A stretch of 64,000 nt of DNA, from assembly GCA_947652115.1 (NCBI GenBank), contig OX393562.1, positions 11,030,146-11,094,145 on the forward strand, given 5' to 3'. A model generated the notes under the pieces. It saw nothing but the letters and a program-made list of their open reading frames with translations, did not search any database and was not told the origin of the DNA. Positions within the stretch are counted from its first letter, which is position 1. Each line of letters opens with the position of its first letter. This DNA is from Blastomussa wellsi (Eukaryota; Cnidaria; Anthozoa; Scleractinia; Plerogyridae). The translations under genes and the position numbers were made by a program. Of the stretch, positions 11,101 to 26,274 are shown in pieces.

Positions 11101-14100
11101 AAATCAAATTTTGTGAGGTTGTAACTTTTATAGTATTGCGAATTTCAAAAAACCGATAATACAGATTTTGCATCTGAATGCACTCTACACATTGGCTGTG
11201 GTTTCATTGGAGAAAGATGTAAGCTACGGCAGTTTTAGCGCTTTTGTGTTCTGGTCACGTGACTTTCCAAATATGGTCAAAGCTGCCAAAATTGAAAGCA
11301 GCCTTCAATTGAACAAGCATGGCAAAAAAAAAACTAATCCCAGGATTGAATGGGAACCCAAGATATGATGGTTAGAAGTCGTCTATAGCAACCATTTTGT
11401 AGTTAGGGTTCTTCCCCCTTAATTGTGAAATAATAACGGGGAGTTCCGGTGTTGGTTTCGGAGCAGGAGGACCTTTAAATATAAATATAACCCACAATCC
11501 CCGAAATTATCAGCTTTCAGATACCTTTTCATTTGACCGCTCACTGTACGCAATTTGTGAGAGCAGAAAAACAGGGAGAAAGCAAAGCGAAAAATTCAAA
11601 AACAGTATTAGTACATGATGTCAAGGAGCAATTTGATGGGACGCACATACAATCGACAGGGATTCAATATGTTTCAAGCAAGCAGTATCCTTTGAGGCCA
11701 CAATTATCTTGTAGGACTACTAACTAAATTCACGTTTTCGGCAATAACTTACTCTGCAATAGAAATTGTTCTATATTTACTGTATAGAAAGAAGGTGATC
11801 GTTACATTCAAATGAAAGAGAAAAAATGATTGGTAGCAAAGCTCGCTTCCGAGAAAAGCAATGTTTTGTGTCTGTCGCTGGCCAAGCCGAATAGAAAAGC
11901 CTCCATTATTAACATATAACAATCTTAAAAATAAGTAGCAAATACTATCCTTAAAACTGCATGATCCAAGTTTTTATTAAAAAAAATTACATTGAGCCAT
12001 TTTTTACTCTAACAACTGTCACTCGCACGACCTAAAAAACATCCAAAATCCTTGTGCACTAAGTTTTATAAAAATAAGAAGGGGTCACCACAAATTTTTA
12101 AAGTTATACGAGTTGTTTTCAGGTTCCATGGAGTCGCTTTATATTTATTTAGCATCGCCTAACTAGAATACATAAAAATATGAGGCAGGGAGACCACTAA
12201 AGCCTAGCCTACTCAGTGAGTTTTATAATTTCGTCTCGCGCAATTTTCACACGTGCACTACGCCATCTTTAGTTAGCAATTTGCGAGTACTGTTTGAGCG
12301 ATTTGTTTTAACTGTTAAATTGACTCATTTTTGCCGCTGTTCCTGATTTAGTTATGTCCATAAACTGGATTTCGTTGCAACAGAAGTTTTTTCTTGCATT
12401 GTAGTCGCGCGCTTGGTCGCGTAGTTGAATTCGTCATTTTGAGGGCAAATTTCCCAAGCGCGCGCGCAAAGTGCGATCGATGCATTGCGTGATGCGCAGA
12501 ACATGTGCGCACTGAGTAACAAAAGGAGGCACGCTCACCTCGAACTGTTTTAGTTGCTGTTCGTACGCCACTTTTTCCGTGAAATTGGTGTGACCTTCGT
12601 GGTGCGGCTTTGGCTATGACAAAAAAAGAGATTTGAAACAAGCCTGTCCAAATACTTCAGAGAACAATTTGCGAGTAGAGACTATAAGTAACAAGTTTGA
12701 CTTACTGGTACACTGTGGTGAAAATGTTGAAACCAATCATTAAATGCATCGAGTGCTTCCTGTATATCAGCCAAAGAGCAAATAAAAACCATAAACATTG
12801 ACCATTTCACATTATCTGCTACAGCTAACACATGTGCAACACTCTGGACCTGGAAACTCCTTAGCATTACTGAATAGTTAACTGCTATCTCTTCACCATA
12901 AGATTATGATAGTGTTTTTTGTACTTCACTTATAAATATTTTCAATGTTTATTGAAAGTAAAGAGTCTCTTTTTAAGACAGTGACATAGGAAATGACTTA
13001 CCAAGTACGCTCTGATGCACAAGTATTCTCTAATGGCATTGTCATCACCGGCAGGTAAGGCACTTGCTCCACTCTATCAAACAAAACCAGTCAGACACAC
13101 TATATGTACAATCAAGTATGGACGGACAACGGGGGCTTTCAAGAGGATCTTACGACGAACCTTTCCGGGTTTTTTAATTGCACTTCGATGAGATCTTCGC
13201 TTGCGAACACAGACGGATTTCCGGCCGAGTTTTTCCACGCCGCCGGAAAATACATGAGATCTGGGACAATAGCCCAACTTCGATATTTTACAATTCAGCC
13301 TAAAACAATAGACATCACTACGACGATCTTGGGGAATAAACCTCACGAACTCTATAGTTTATTCCCCAGAGCCTCGTGCTGGGGTCTATTGTTTTAGGCT
13401 GAACTTTAAAGTATCGAAATTGGTTTATTTAGAACACAAGTTGACATTTTGGTGTGTTTCGTTAACGCAATGTAACTTCAAGTTTTTAGGTGAGGGGGAG
13501 CTTCTACCTTTTACACCTCTAGATAAAACCTGCAGCCTGTCAACTGAACAGAAAGAAACGAAACTAGGGTATAACATGGTATAATTAAACTCAACACTCT
13601 ACGGTTGCATTGGCATAGAGGGATTTCAGCACTAAATAACAGAAGATGAAAGCACAGAGCATAACCTGGATCATGCATGAGATTTCAACCTTACTGCAAA
13701 AATTATTTAATATAATCAAGAAAAACTCTATTGACTTGGCTTTAATGAATCGAAAGTACGAAAATAATTGGAAGACCTTCAGGCGAAGCATTAAAAGACT
13801 AGTACTCACCCTAAGTTGCCACTCTCTATGAATCACATGAATGGAGTCCGCTGGAATCTTCTGGAAAACCTCGCGTGCTGCGGCGTGCTTTCTGGTGGCT
13901 GTTCAAAAAAGGGAATATATTGTGAACGTCCATTTTTTAATGTGCTCTGTCCCCAATTAGCTCCTTGTTACCTAGGAGCTAGATCCTCAACTGACACATA
14001 AATAAAGTATCATCATCATCATCATCATCATCATCAATAACACGAACATCAATAGAAGCTTCCATAGACACCCATGCCTTGCAAGTCCCAATATTCAGGT

Positions 14101-17100
14101 ATCAACACGACCTTAGTAATTATTACCTTTACCTTAGTTATATTATTTTCACAATAACAATCAAAGTTAAAACTTACCGATAAAACAGCGCATGATGGCA
14201 TTACTTTGTTTCAATGCTTCACTTCGCTGAGAAGGATCAAACACCAGCCATTCAATGGCTTCTATCTTTTTACGGTCCTCCTACGAACGCAAACATATCG
14301 AATATCGAACGTCTTACACGTGTAATCCATACTGACCAGTTGTTGTGTCACCACATGCATAAACCATGTTGCAAAGCAACAGCCGCGAGCTCAGCCGCGA
14401 CTGACTAGTGACTGTAGGTTACTTCGGAGTAGTACTTCCATATTTAGACGAATAAATGATTTTAATAAAATTGAATTCACTTTCCTGAATCACAAGTGTT
14501 GTATCTTCATGGGTCGATAGTCATGGGTTCATAGTCTGTAATTTGAAGCTTACAAATTCGTTTATTTTGTTCTTTTCTTTTTCTCCCTGCACAACTCGCT
14601 TCGACTAGCTTACGCTATATACGAGTTGTACATGTTCTTCTTTTCATTGTTTAATATTAATAAAGTTTATTGTTGTTGTTGGGTCCGTAACCGAAAGGAC
14701 AGGAAAATCTTTTTCTGTCCGTCATACGTAGCTAAACTAAGTCAGACCGTAGCACGTACTGAAATGGATGGCAGCTTGTGGGGCAAGCAGGTAAAATGGA
14801 TACAAAAGCTGCCCCACACTCAGCCAGTTAAGAGAGGTAGTTTCACACACCGTAATCCATCCACCTGAACACTACTGAGCATGCATTCTGCTCATCTATT
14901 AAAGGTAAATAAACGTCATATAGTTAACAAATCAGTAATCACAGATGCCTGTATCTCTTACATTTGAAGTAGCAGCTTCCAGAGCGGGTGATATGTCTCT
15001 GTCTACCTTAAAATCTTCCTAAACATGAAAAACGACAGTTATTCTACAGTCTGGAGCCACTAGAACTTATTAGCACAAAATAGAGTTCAATATATTTGTT
15101 TACCATAACCACAGAAATTATCGGGCGCTCATTGGCTAATGCTTGAGTTCAAAAAATGGACATTCGCATCACATGACGTAGTTGGATGGCGCGTTTGCTA
15201 AACTTCAAGCTGTTTACAGTTTTGAGCCTTTAGTTCTCGAAAATAAGCGACAAATTGCATCCAAACTGGACTTCTTCGTGGGGAAGGAACGCGTGACGAA
15301 ACCCAAAGGACGTCACATGGGAGGCTAATGTGAGCCTGCTCACAGGGTAAATTAATTTCCGATTTGAGTATTCTGTCGACAAATGTAAAATCTACGAAAT
15401 GAAATAGCGTCTCACCATTTAGCAGCTGTACTAAATATGAAAGGAGCAGGTTTCTTATTAAGGATCTCTATTGAAAAGCGATAAATTTACAGAGCTATGA
15501 ATGCCAAGCAACTGCAGTATTAAAGCAAATCATCAGTGTATTTCCCAACTGAACAAACAGCAAAAGAGAACATATTTTGTAAATAATTTTAAATGTCCTG
15601 TTTATATATCTTTTATATTGTACATAGTTTTTATGTCCTTTTTAGCTTTTTATTTAGGGAAACATTTTTGGGATAACCTCCAGTTTTCCCTTTTCAGGAT
15701 GTTTTTGTAATTATTATTTTCTATATCTTGAATAAACGTTGCGTTGCATTGCGTTACGTTACGTTACGTTACGTTATGTTAACTCACCTGACGTGAATGT
15801 TAAGACGCTTTTGCCTACCTTTCCTCTGATGTTCTCAACGACTGTCTTGGTTATCAATGGGACATCAAGACCTACAGAAAAATCGCAACAACCACCTTAA
15901 CAGCAACGATACTATGGGTCCTTACTTACCCCATTCTCAAAATCTAAACTCAGTCAGTTAGTGAAGTCTTGCTAAAATCTGGCAAATAATAAATTAAGGC
16001 AGTACAAACGGCTGATACAAAACTGATTATTGACGGTATTTTAACGTTGATAATGTTGTGCTGCAATCGATGAGCCCGTTTTAGAGTCTTTCTGTCGCTA
16101 AAAAGAGCAAATGCACTACTTCTCGATGTTTAATCTAAAATATAAACATACAGCAAAGGAGACCACTATTCCTGGTGAAACATAGCTGGCATAATAGTGG
16201 GATTTATACACATACCAGCACTGCTCGCTAACTCCAAACATTTCTGTCTTTGTTTCATATCAACTATATCTACAAGACAATTGTATAAAGTTCTTGTAAG
16301 TGTTGCGTGCACGTGTGATTAGAATAAAGTTCTGCAAGCAAGGTACAATTACACTGCTCTGAAAGACGAACACAAATGTGTAGATACAGGGGCCTGTAGG
16401 CCAGCGAGGACCTCAAAGCCAGTTTATTGCAAACCTGCCAACAACCTACCCGCTTAGCCTTAACTTTAAAGCTCATCAAAACTAAGCACGACACCGCCGG
16501 ATACAAAAACCCAAAACCACTTTGTGGAAAAAGGGAACGTATACCCCACATGCTGAAATGAATTCAGCTGCGGTGCCGCCAACTCTGGGGACAGAGGATA
16601 CTAATATCTGCCAAAAGTAAATATCTTTACATTGTAAAACTTTCGGTGTTGGAGCAAATGCTGACCTCGGCTGAACAACCACACATATCTCAGAAACATA
16701 CCCATAATTTCCTATACCCGGACCCAGTCCTCTGGTCCGTGCCGGCAAAATAGCTAATTCTGACTACACTCACACGAGACATTCAATGTGAAAAGTTTTC
16801 GAGGATGTGTCAGTCAGTCATCGGATACAATTTACCTTATATTAACTTCACAAAATGGTTCCAAGAATTAGAACCTGTGCTACGCCAGATACGAAAAACC
16901 ACTAAAACGCCACCCTTTAGAAGTGGCCAAAAAATATGTGGAAACGTACTCCTCATCTAAGGCAGCAGCACGAAAACCCCGAGGAAAGGGTATTCTACAA
17001 CTATAACACAAGACTAAAACATAACCCTAAAAAAGATAAAGTGGGCGAACACGACGACTGACTGACCCATTCCCGTCCCCAGAGCCGCTTGTCCCTCTTA

Positions 17101-20100
17101 GCCGGCTGGGCCTGTGCACGAGGATCAAGTGGCTCTGGGGACACATGATTCGATTGGCTGAAATCAAACAAAGGGAGTCCGATCACATCTACCGCTTTAA
17201 ACTTGCTACTGATTTGGGATTTTAAAACGGCTGATGTGATTGGACTCTCTTTGTTAGATTTCAGCCAATCGAAACATGTATTCCTCGTGCACAGGCCCAG
17301 CTGGCTAAGAGGGACAAGTGGCTCTGGAAACGAGAATGACCAGTTCCGCGATGTTGCAGCAGGGTTTGCAATAAGAATCTGAGTAGGCGGCGAAACTTCA
17401 GTAGCAGGCGGTGAAGGGCCAACTTGAGCCGAAGGCATGACCTTGGGGTGTACGGGAGCGTACTCCTGGGAGATTCTTAAAACTTGCATTCTGGGGCAAA
17501 TACATTTATAATTATAACAAGTATTGAGCACATTCACGTTCATGCTTTTCTCAAGTTGCCAATGCATGACCCGTTAAACTAGGGTACCCTAGTTTTTAGT
17601 TGTCAAATTGTATTACAAGAGACACAATCTATAGGCATACATGACGTATTATAAGGTTTGCAAAGCATTGTAGGGCGATTTCAATCTTCCAAATTTTACG
17701 ATGCGATAGAAACTTTCAAAGCAAAGCAAAATAATGAAATGGTTTCTCTTCTTATTTTGAATGCTTAAGAAGCAAATATCTTTTAATACAATTTTCTGGA
17801 GGGGCACAATGTTTGAGAAAAGGGCCATTATGCATCGTCAACAAAAAGAAAACCTGAACTTTTTGTCGCCAGTCGCCACGGATGAAATTTAGTCGCATTG
17901 GCGAGCGTATCGGTCGCAATTTCGGACCCTGAAATTAATAAATTTATTACATTAGTAATAAATAAATGTTGGCCAAACCTAGCATCGTGTTTTGCAGAAA
18001 AATGTTTCATGTCATTCGTCTCATCTGACGCAAATTTTTAATCAAAGTAGGCGGCGAAATCATGCGAACTAGCCGGCGAATTTCGCAGTACAGTGTCAGA
18101 AATACTATTTTCAAAGAACGATTCAACAAAAGAAATTACCTTCCAAAAAGTACGCATAGGTCTCTGTTTGAATTTCTGGAGGAAGAGTAGCGGTGTACGT
18201 TGCCACAATGTCAGTTTGTTTCTCGTCAATCAAAGCCTAAAAAATAACACTTGCAACAATGAGATGCTCAGAAACTTCCACAAAACAGTCCAATTAGTGG
18301 CTGCGCCCCTGTAACGTTTTCTGGCAGTTATTTTGTAAAAGAATATAGAAAACAGTGTCTGTGATTAAGAATCTGTATCCTTCAACACATTCATTCATTA
18401 ATTTCTTATTCTTTCAATCATCCATACAGTCTGTCAGTCATTCATTCAGTCAGACAGAAATTCATTCGATCAGTCATTTAGTCAGTCAGTAAGTCGGTCA
18501 GTCATTCAGCCAGATTAATTTATTCATTCATGAGTATTGAAAAACACAAGGCTTTATGCAGAGTGACGTATGCTGTGTGTAAGGAGACAGGGGAGGTACG
18601 TACCTGAACATAAGCCTTTAAGATGGAAACGCACTGTTCCAGATCACTCTGTTAAAACAACAAAATGAAGTGAGGAAGCATAACAAGGTTGATGTACATT
18701 ACTGCATGTATATGTGTGATGAATATTCACCTCAGACTCTACTCCAGCTGATCTTAAAAACAGCACTAGATGAGCCTAGACAACAAGAAAGCAAAAGAAA
18801 TCCTTAACTTTCATTCAGCGTAAAAAATTTGATCAACTTAAAGTTAAACGTAAACTTACCATAAAACGCAATATTTGTGTTTGCGGTTTGTCGTCCTTTT
18901 CAAGCCAACTATGCATTGTTTCTATCAAACCTGAATCATACAAACACAGAAAACACATCGTGTAACTACCGTGGACGATAAAGCATTTCTGTTGTAGATC
19001 AATCTTTCAACCTAGCATAATCTGTTTCGTCTGCTTCGTCTAGGTTGAAGCCAATTTATCAAGGCGACCAAGGAATTTAACCGGAGAACCCATTACTCTA
19101 ATAACAACAACAACAATGATAACAACAACAATAACAATAACAATAATTATAATTTAATGATAACAATGTTAATCATAATAACAGCAAATTCACCATTTGT
19201 GTCGTTAAGTATGATGTGCTGCTGGATTACATGATGAAATTCTTCTGCTTGATGTCTGATGGACTAATGACAAACAGAATCAAGGGAATTCATAAAACAT
19301 TCTCGAATTTATTCATTATTCATGAGCTCAACAGCCAATTAGTGATGACCATTTGGGTCAGGTGGATGAATCTTGATACCCAATGAAACATCAGATCAAA
19401 ATCTTAAGGGTTTTGATCTGAGATCAAACACAGTTTTTATCTGAGGTCAAACACTTGCATTTTCAATGAGTTTTTTAATAATGCAATTCGTGAATCGGAA
19501 ATAATGATAACAACAATTTCTAAAATACAGATAGAGTTGGATACCATGCACTACTATTCCATAAGCTGTATTCGGTCAGGGATATTTCTCTCCCGACGTT
19601 TTCCTCCACTTCCATGAAAAACTTTGTACGCCATGCAACAATTCAAACTCCACACAACCATTTTTTTAAAGCCAGAGTAGAGAGCTTCCCAACCTCTTGT
19701 AAACCATAATCATTAAAAAGGCCTTCTGACTCTAAAATGAAAACCGCCCAAGCAATTCGCCATTCGTTAAACATCCTACTTGCTCTCATGCTTCGTTGAC
19801 TGGCGATAGTTTTCTTGACCCGCCATTCTCTTTTTCGTATACCGTATTCAACTAGCCAAAATTTGTCGCTCCTTCTTCCCTCGTGGTCGGACGCTAATGA
19901 ATCATACATGCAAACACGTTCTTGTGGAAAAGGGCGAAAATTTCACACTGCATAACGTATTATTGTTTATTTGAGAAGTCATATCAAAAACGCGGGCTTC
20001 GTGCTTCATCCTGGCTTCCAAACGCCTAGAAACAATAAAAGCATTCTGCCTTCTGCCTCGTGTTTTCATCTGTTTCTCGGTGTTTGGAACCCGTGATGAA

Positions 20101-23100
20101 GCACTCGCCCTCGTTTTTGACATATTAATTGCAACAGAGCGAATCTTGCGCACATGCACACACAAAAAAACATTCATACCCACCAAAAAACAGGCAGGTA
20201 CAAATGTCGGACTGGATCAGCTCGGATCGCTGATTTGAATAAGAATAGTAGCTTGGAATACAACAGTAGCTGCTATTCTTATTCAAATCAGTGATCCGAG
20301 TTGACATGGTCCGACTTTTGTACCTGCCTCCAAAAAACTAAATACCTCTTTTGGACAAGCTTGAAGTTCTTCGAATATTTTCTCTGGGTGCAACCTAAGT
20401 ACGAAAAATTCATAGAGGACATGTAATGCAGACAAAGTTGCAAACAAGCAGAAGAGAGCAATCTAACCATTCAAACGCACAAGATTTTTACTAACATCTG
20501 ATCCCAAAATATAGACGGCAAATTCTCCAGATCTCTGTCAGGCCTCGGATGGAGGCGTATTTCCTATAGTAAACACAATGGTAATAAGTACACATTTCTT
20601 ATCAAAATGTAAATACAACTCTCAGGTACAGAATGTGACCAAAACGGGTAAACGCACCAACATTACGAGTGGTCCTTTTCCTCAACACTGATAAGAGCCT
20701 TGCACTTTGCCATTTTCCAACAGATCCAACAGACGGTCAAAATCATAAATGAGTAACAAAATCAAAAGAATATTTACCTGCTCAACTCTGACATCAACCA
20801 TAACTCTGTAAAATGCCCACAAATAGTCTTCCCACGATTTACACACTTGGAGAAGCTGTATACAAAACAGAATGCAATATTAAGTTGCTTGAGTTAATAC
20901 TGTCATGAACTACATGCACACCCGACACAATCAAACTCCCTATCATAGCTGGCTTGGAAAACATCCACTAAAAGGGACACAACCTTTACGAGAGTGACAA
21001 ACAGGTTCATTCATTATTTATGCAGATGAAAATAAAATACACGTTAAAACAACACACTCAAACAAAACTTGTGGTTACCTGACTGAGATTGCCACTGAGT
21101 GCAGCATAAATAGCTCTCTCATACACACTGCATTTGCTCTGATAAGTAAATCAATTACATCATTACATAATTGGTTTGCTTCAAAATGACAGGGTTTCAA
21201 ATTGTCACATGACACAATGGAGTATCAAACAAGTGTGTGCCAACTATTGCTGAAACAGCATCTGGTCAATGCACAGTAGTGATACTGCATTACTGCTTGC
21301 TCTATGAAGCTGTATTCAAGCTATGGTTGGTGATGCTTTTCACACCTGACACCAATCAATTTGGTTAAAAAAACAAATGTTCAATGCTTTCCTGTTCTTC
21401 ATTCCTGTAACATGAACTTGTAATAATGATCAACTGAATATAAAACTTGGTGAGTTTGAATAACGATTGCAAATCATTTGTACATGTATTTCTCTTATTT
21501 ATTTCAGACTTTGAAGACATTTTTCTGCTTTCAAATAAGAAAAGGTAAAAGCGATGTTTACATATAAGAATACCTCTTGAGACATTTTCCAGCATGCTGC
21601 TTTCCACACATCTCTAAATGGATTTCCCTCTGTGGCTGTCAGAGTTTCATTGTTGGACACTGCAAAAGGCGAATAGACCCTATGTATATTCACTGCTTAA
21701 TTAATTGACTAATTGCAAAATTGTCAATTATATGGTAAAAATGTAAAAAGAAAAATAAATTAACAATTTGAGTGTATGATAACATCATCAGAATTACTGC
21801 TACTTCCTCCTCAATTGTGCACAAAAGGAGAAACAAAGAGACAAATGCATTGTTTAAACAAAAAACAGGTTTAAAATGAGATGTTCATTACCTCCATCCA
21901 AATTAGCATCATGCCATAGTTTCCATCCCTCAAGAGTTGCTGCTCTCCATGACTGACCACACTTTTCACATAGATGCTGAGCCTGTAATGGAAGAAACAA
22001 GCGATCAAGGTAAGTAGTACAGCAGTATTGCTACCCTTCAGATCTTTATTATCACACTACAGTCACCTCCTCCAGTTTGCCAGCCCTGATCAAACAAAAG
22101 ATATGCTTTAGCAGCCTTGCTTCATCTTCCTGTATCAAAATAGAAACAGATTTGTTGGATAGTGAAATTCGATGAAATGCTTAGGATTGATATATTGAAT
22201 GTGTAAGCAGTTGTGTACATCATTTTTCTTTCCATGTTAGGAACCCAGTCAATGATACGTTGCCTTATATACAACCACAGTCACCATTTTAGCACTACTG
22301 ATAATCTTGGCATTCTTTCACAATTAACATATGCTTTAGACTATAACAGCACTGAGACTACCACTTAAAGGAGCTGCATCACGGTTCGTGCATTTTGAGA
22401 AATTTAGCCTGAATTTTTCAAACTCGCCATTTGCAATCCGTCTTAATCTTCTCCATCCTTGTTCCCTTTTGGTTTAGTAACACCTCTTTGGTGTTTTTTT
22501 CCTTAGTAAACTATTTGTGTTAAGTTTCCTACATTTTAAGGGAAATTTGGTTCACCGCCAAAAATAACTCAAAATATCGTGACATAGCTCCTTTAACCCA
22601 TTGGCGCCTATGCTGGCTGAAACCGGCCAGGACAAAAATTGCCCTTTGTTCCACTTGTGACGTCACTTATAATGAATCTCTGCAGGAGGAAACGTTGTTT
22701 CCAATGACACCCAGATCAGAATGACAGAGTCAATAGACCATATTTGTATTCTCGGTATTGGAATGGAACTAGCCGGCAATGGAAACTAATGCGGGGAATC
22801 TTTCCCAATGCAAATGACATAAAGTCTAATAATATTCCGCCGCATTAGCCTCTATTTGAAGCTCGTTCCAGTGCAATACCGAGAATACGAATATGGTCTA
22901 TTGAGCATGAAAGACACACGGAAATGTTTAGAAATTTGAGAGAAAAACTCTGAAGAAAAATTGTCTTAACTACCCTTGGATACTCCGTGGCACGAATTTC
23001 CTGTTTGGATCACGCTTTCTCGGGAATTTTTGGACTGAAGACAAGCCCAGTAGAGGGCCAACCACTGCAGCATAATGATGAGAAAAAGAGAAAAAGGAAA

Positions 23101-24273
23101 AGCGAAAAATATGGAAAAAACGAAAAGCCTAAAGACGTGGGTCACTTTTCAACTCAAAACTCCGAATTTTGTATTTTGCGCATCCCTGGGCAAAATGCCA
23201 GAAAACGCGAAGCTTGTGGAAAGACAGGCATGTTTTCGTGTTGCAAATGACGTCTTGAGTACTTGGAAGAAGATTTAGCTAAACATTAAATGTCACAAAT
23301 GTCCACAAAAGTGCTTTTTCCAAAAATTCTCCGGGTGCCAATGGCTTATGAGCAATTTGATATTGACAGTACAATACTTTTTTTAGTTTTGGTGAACCGT
23401 TCACCAAAACAAAGCTATGTAACTGTTTTGCTTGAATGTGAAACTCTTTTCATACCTGATCTAAATCAGCTAGTGGTCTGTTTTGTCTCACAGGAGCATC
23501 TGGATCCTGCAGGAATTCATAACACATCGTTAATGTTTGAATGATCTTCAGGTGGCTCGACAAGGGGGAAATTTAGTAATCCTGCTATCACTCAAAATTC
23601 CAAGGAAATAAAAAATTATAACTTTTTTTAGCATAAATCGAAAGAATAATACCCGTGTTGTTTTTCCAAGAGAAAACGAATTAAATAATCTTTAGCAAGC
23701 TTCCAGGAGGAATTGAAAGTTGCCAAAATTTTATTTAATTTTGTGTCATGCGACATGTCACATGACACAATCTTAGGCCATGCATACCCTCAAAGTTACG
23801 CTTGTGATGTTTTGGAGTTTTTTGGGATGTTTTGACGAAAAAGAAATGTTAAGTTTTAATTTAATTTAAATTTTAATTTAAAGGAAAAACTAAATGAGCC
23901 TCATAAATCGAAAGAATAATACCCGTGTTGTTTTTCCAAGAGAAAACGAATTAAATAATCTTTAGCAAGCTTCCAGGAGGAATTGAAAGTTGCCAAAATT
24001 TTATTTAATTTTGTGTCATGCGACATGTCACATGACACAATCTTAGGCTATGCATACCCTCAAAGTTACGCTTGTGATGTTTTGGAGTTTTTTTGGGATG
24101 TTTTGACGAAAAAGAAATTTTAAGTTTTAATTTAATTTAAATTTTAATTTAAAGGAAAAACTGAATGAGCCTCATTTTCATGTTGAACACCAAATTTGGG
24201 AAAATACCGACCGGTTAGCTCAGTTGGTAGAGTGCCGGACTACCCGTGCGAGAGGTCTCGGGTTCGAGCCCCA

Positions 24274-24314
<41 letters not shown>

Positions 24315-26232
24315 CATGCTGCCTTTCCAATGACACCTGCGAATAGTTAGATGTTCTAGTCCTCTCGGAGAAGAATGATAAACCGTAGGCTCCGTCTCCA
24401 GTATCTTCAATGTTGTGGTTAGATGAGGACGTTAGAGGGGCACTGTCACGGTATTTTGGCGTCATTTTAAAATGCAGAAGTATGTTCCCGCATCAATGGA
24501 AACCCAAAAATAATGGTACAGTTTTGTTACCTGGGACTATATCACTTAGCCTCCCACGCAGATGTCCTTTGGGCTTCGTCACGCGTTCCTTCCCCACGTA
24601 CGCCTGTTGAATCGACAGTCCACTTCCATTCACGGTTACGAACCAATCAGAGGTAACTTTCCAGTTTTGGGAAAACGATTCACAGCATGTGATTGGATAG
24701 CTGTCATGCAATGAGTCAATACTGATTGTTTTCTTTAATTTGATTAAACGGCCTGTGAACGGAAGTGGACTGTCGATTCAGCAGACGTCCGTGGGGAAGG
24801 AACGCGTGACAAAGCCCAAAGGGCGTCAGCGTGGGAGGCTATATATAACTGCACTGAAACCGTTTAATGCAGCCTATCACTTATGATGGCAAGGATGGAA
24901 GTGGATCGAAATTTGAAAAAACTAGCCAGCTTTTTTCAAATTCTAGAGCCATTCCTTGACAATATTGCCAGAAATTCATTATGGTTTGCTCTCTGAGCCA
25001 CAATTCGTTTTATATCTTCCTGTTACTCCATCAAGAACAGTTTGAGCACGAGTAAAGGTACCAGGTATGATTTTGGCAATGAATGAAGCTGAAAACAACG
25101 CGTGGGTGGGTTCCCACACGCTTCTCGCAAAGAGTAGGGCATGGAGTCCCGGTGTTGTGGTCTCGTCTGTATATCTGATGTATTAAAAATGTGAGTGTTG
25201 TCAGCAGGTCCACATCAGCAAGACTGCTGCCTCTAGAAAACCTGCTTACACAAATAAATAATGATAAATACAGAGTTCTTCTTCTATAAGAATCCGGTGT
25301 TGGACCTTTCACATCACGTGGGTTGAGCGAAGTACTATTTTACAGGGTCTAGCTCCTTGACTATACTGGTACAGCAATACCAATACATCTATATGTACAA
25401 TACATATTATATGCATTATGTTGAAGGAGGATTTTGTTGCTGTGCTGGTGTATAAAAACAGCTATAAACACTTCCTAAATGTACAGAAATAACAGCACTG
25501 TGGTTTGCCAATTAAGATATTACCATCTCTGTAACCAGTGGTCTTCTCATTGCCGGATTTCTTCCTTCCTGCTGCAGTGCATGAAGAGTATTCTCCCTAA
25601 AGGAACACAGGAATCTAATGACTTGCTGTATTTCAGTACAGGTGTACTTATATGTCGTTATTCTTTTGGTTTGTTCACTGTTACAAACAAACATGCAAGC
25701 CCCTTCCTTGCTTTCCAGTTATTTGTTTTATTATCGGTGATTCGGGAATTATGAGTAATGAGCAAGCACTTACCAGCACACTGATTCTGAAAAGTATTCC
25801 ACTTTGTCAGTCTCCAGAAATATTTCCAACCAATCTTCTGCATTCTTTTCCAACCAGTCAATTATGATCTAACAAAAAATCCTAACTTAGCTTCTTGCAA
25901 TAATGAATGTTTCAAAACCATGTTTTCTTTGTCATCATAGTCAGAGTTACGTTTTGAGCTGAGCTTCATTCTTGCAGCCGGAGTAGAAATCGAACAGACC
26001 CGGCACCACGCGATACTCAAAATACTCAGAAATTCTACATGACTGAGAGCAATACCAGAAGACCTTTTTTTTGGGATGGGCTGCTTGTGGAACAAGAATG
26101 GAAAGCCAGACACAAGGAGGAGGTGTAGTGAACGCAGAGCTAGAAAGCAAGCTCCAGAAAAGCGTTTAAATAGCACCGAAGCGGCCAAAGTAACTATTTT
26201 TCAGTCTGACGAGAAAGTATTTCATATAGCTA

Positions 26233-26274
<42 letters not shown>

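Noticed and set aside
17001..17567. A 188-codon minus-strand open frame
   Set aside because: It runs through the inverted arms of a MITE, with both arms read as protein. There is no domain and no splice context.
24208..24283. A functional tRNA gene
   Set aside because: A and B boxes are present but the anticodon and T stems do not pair properly and a SINE body follows.
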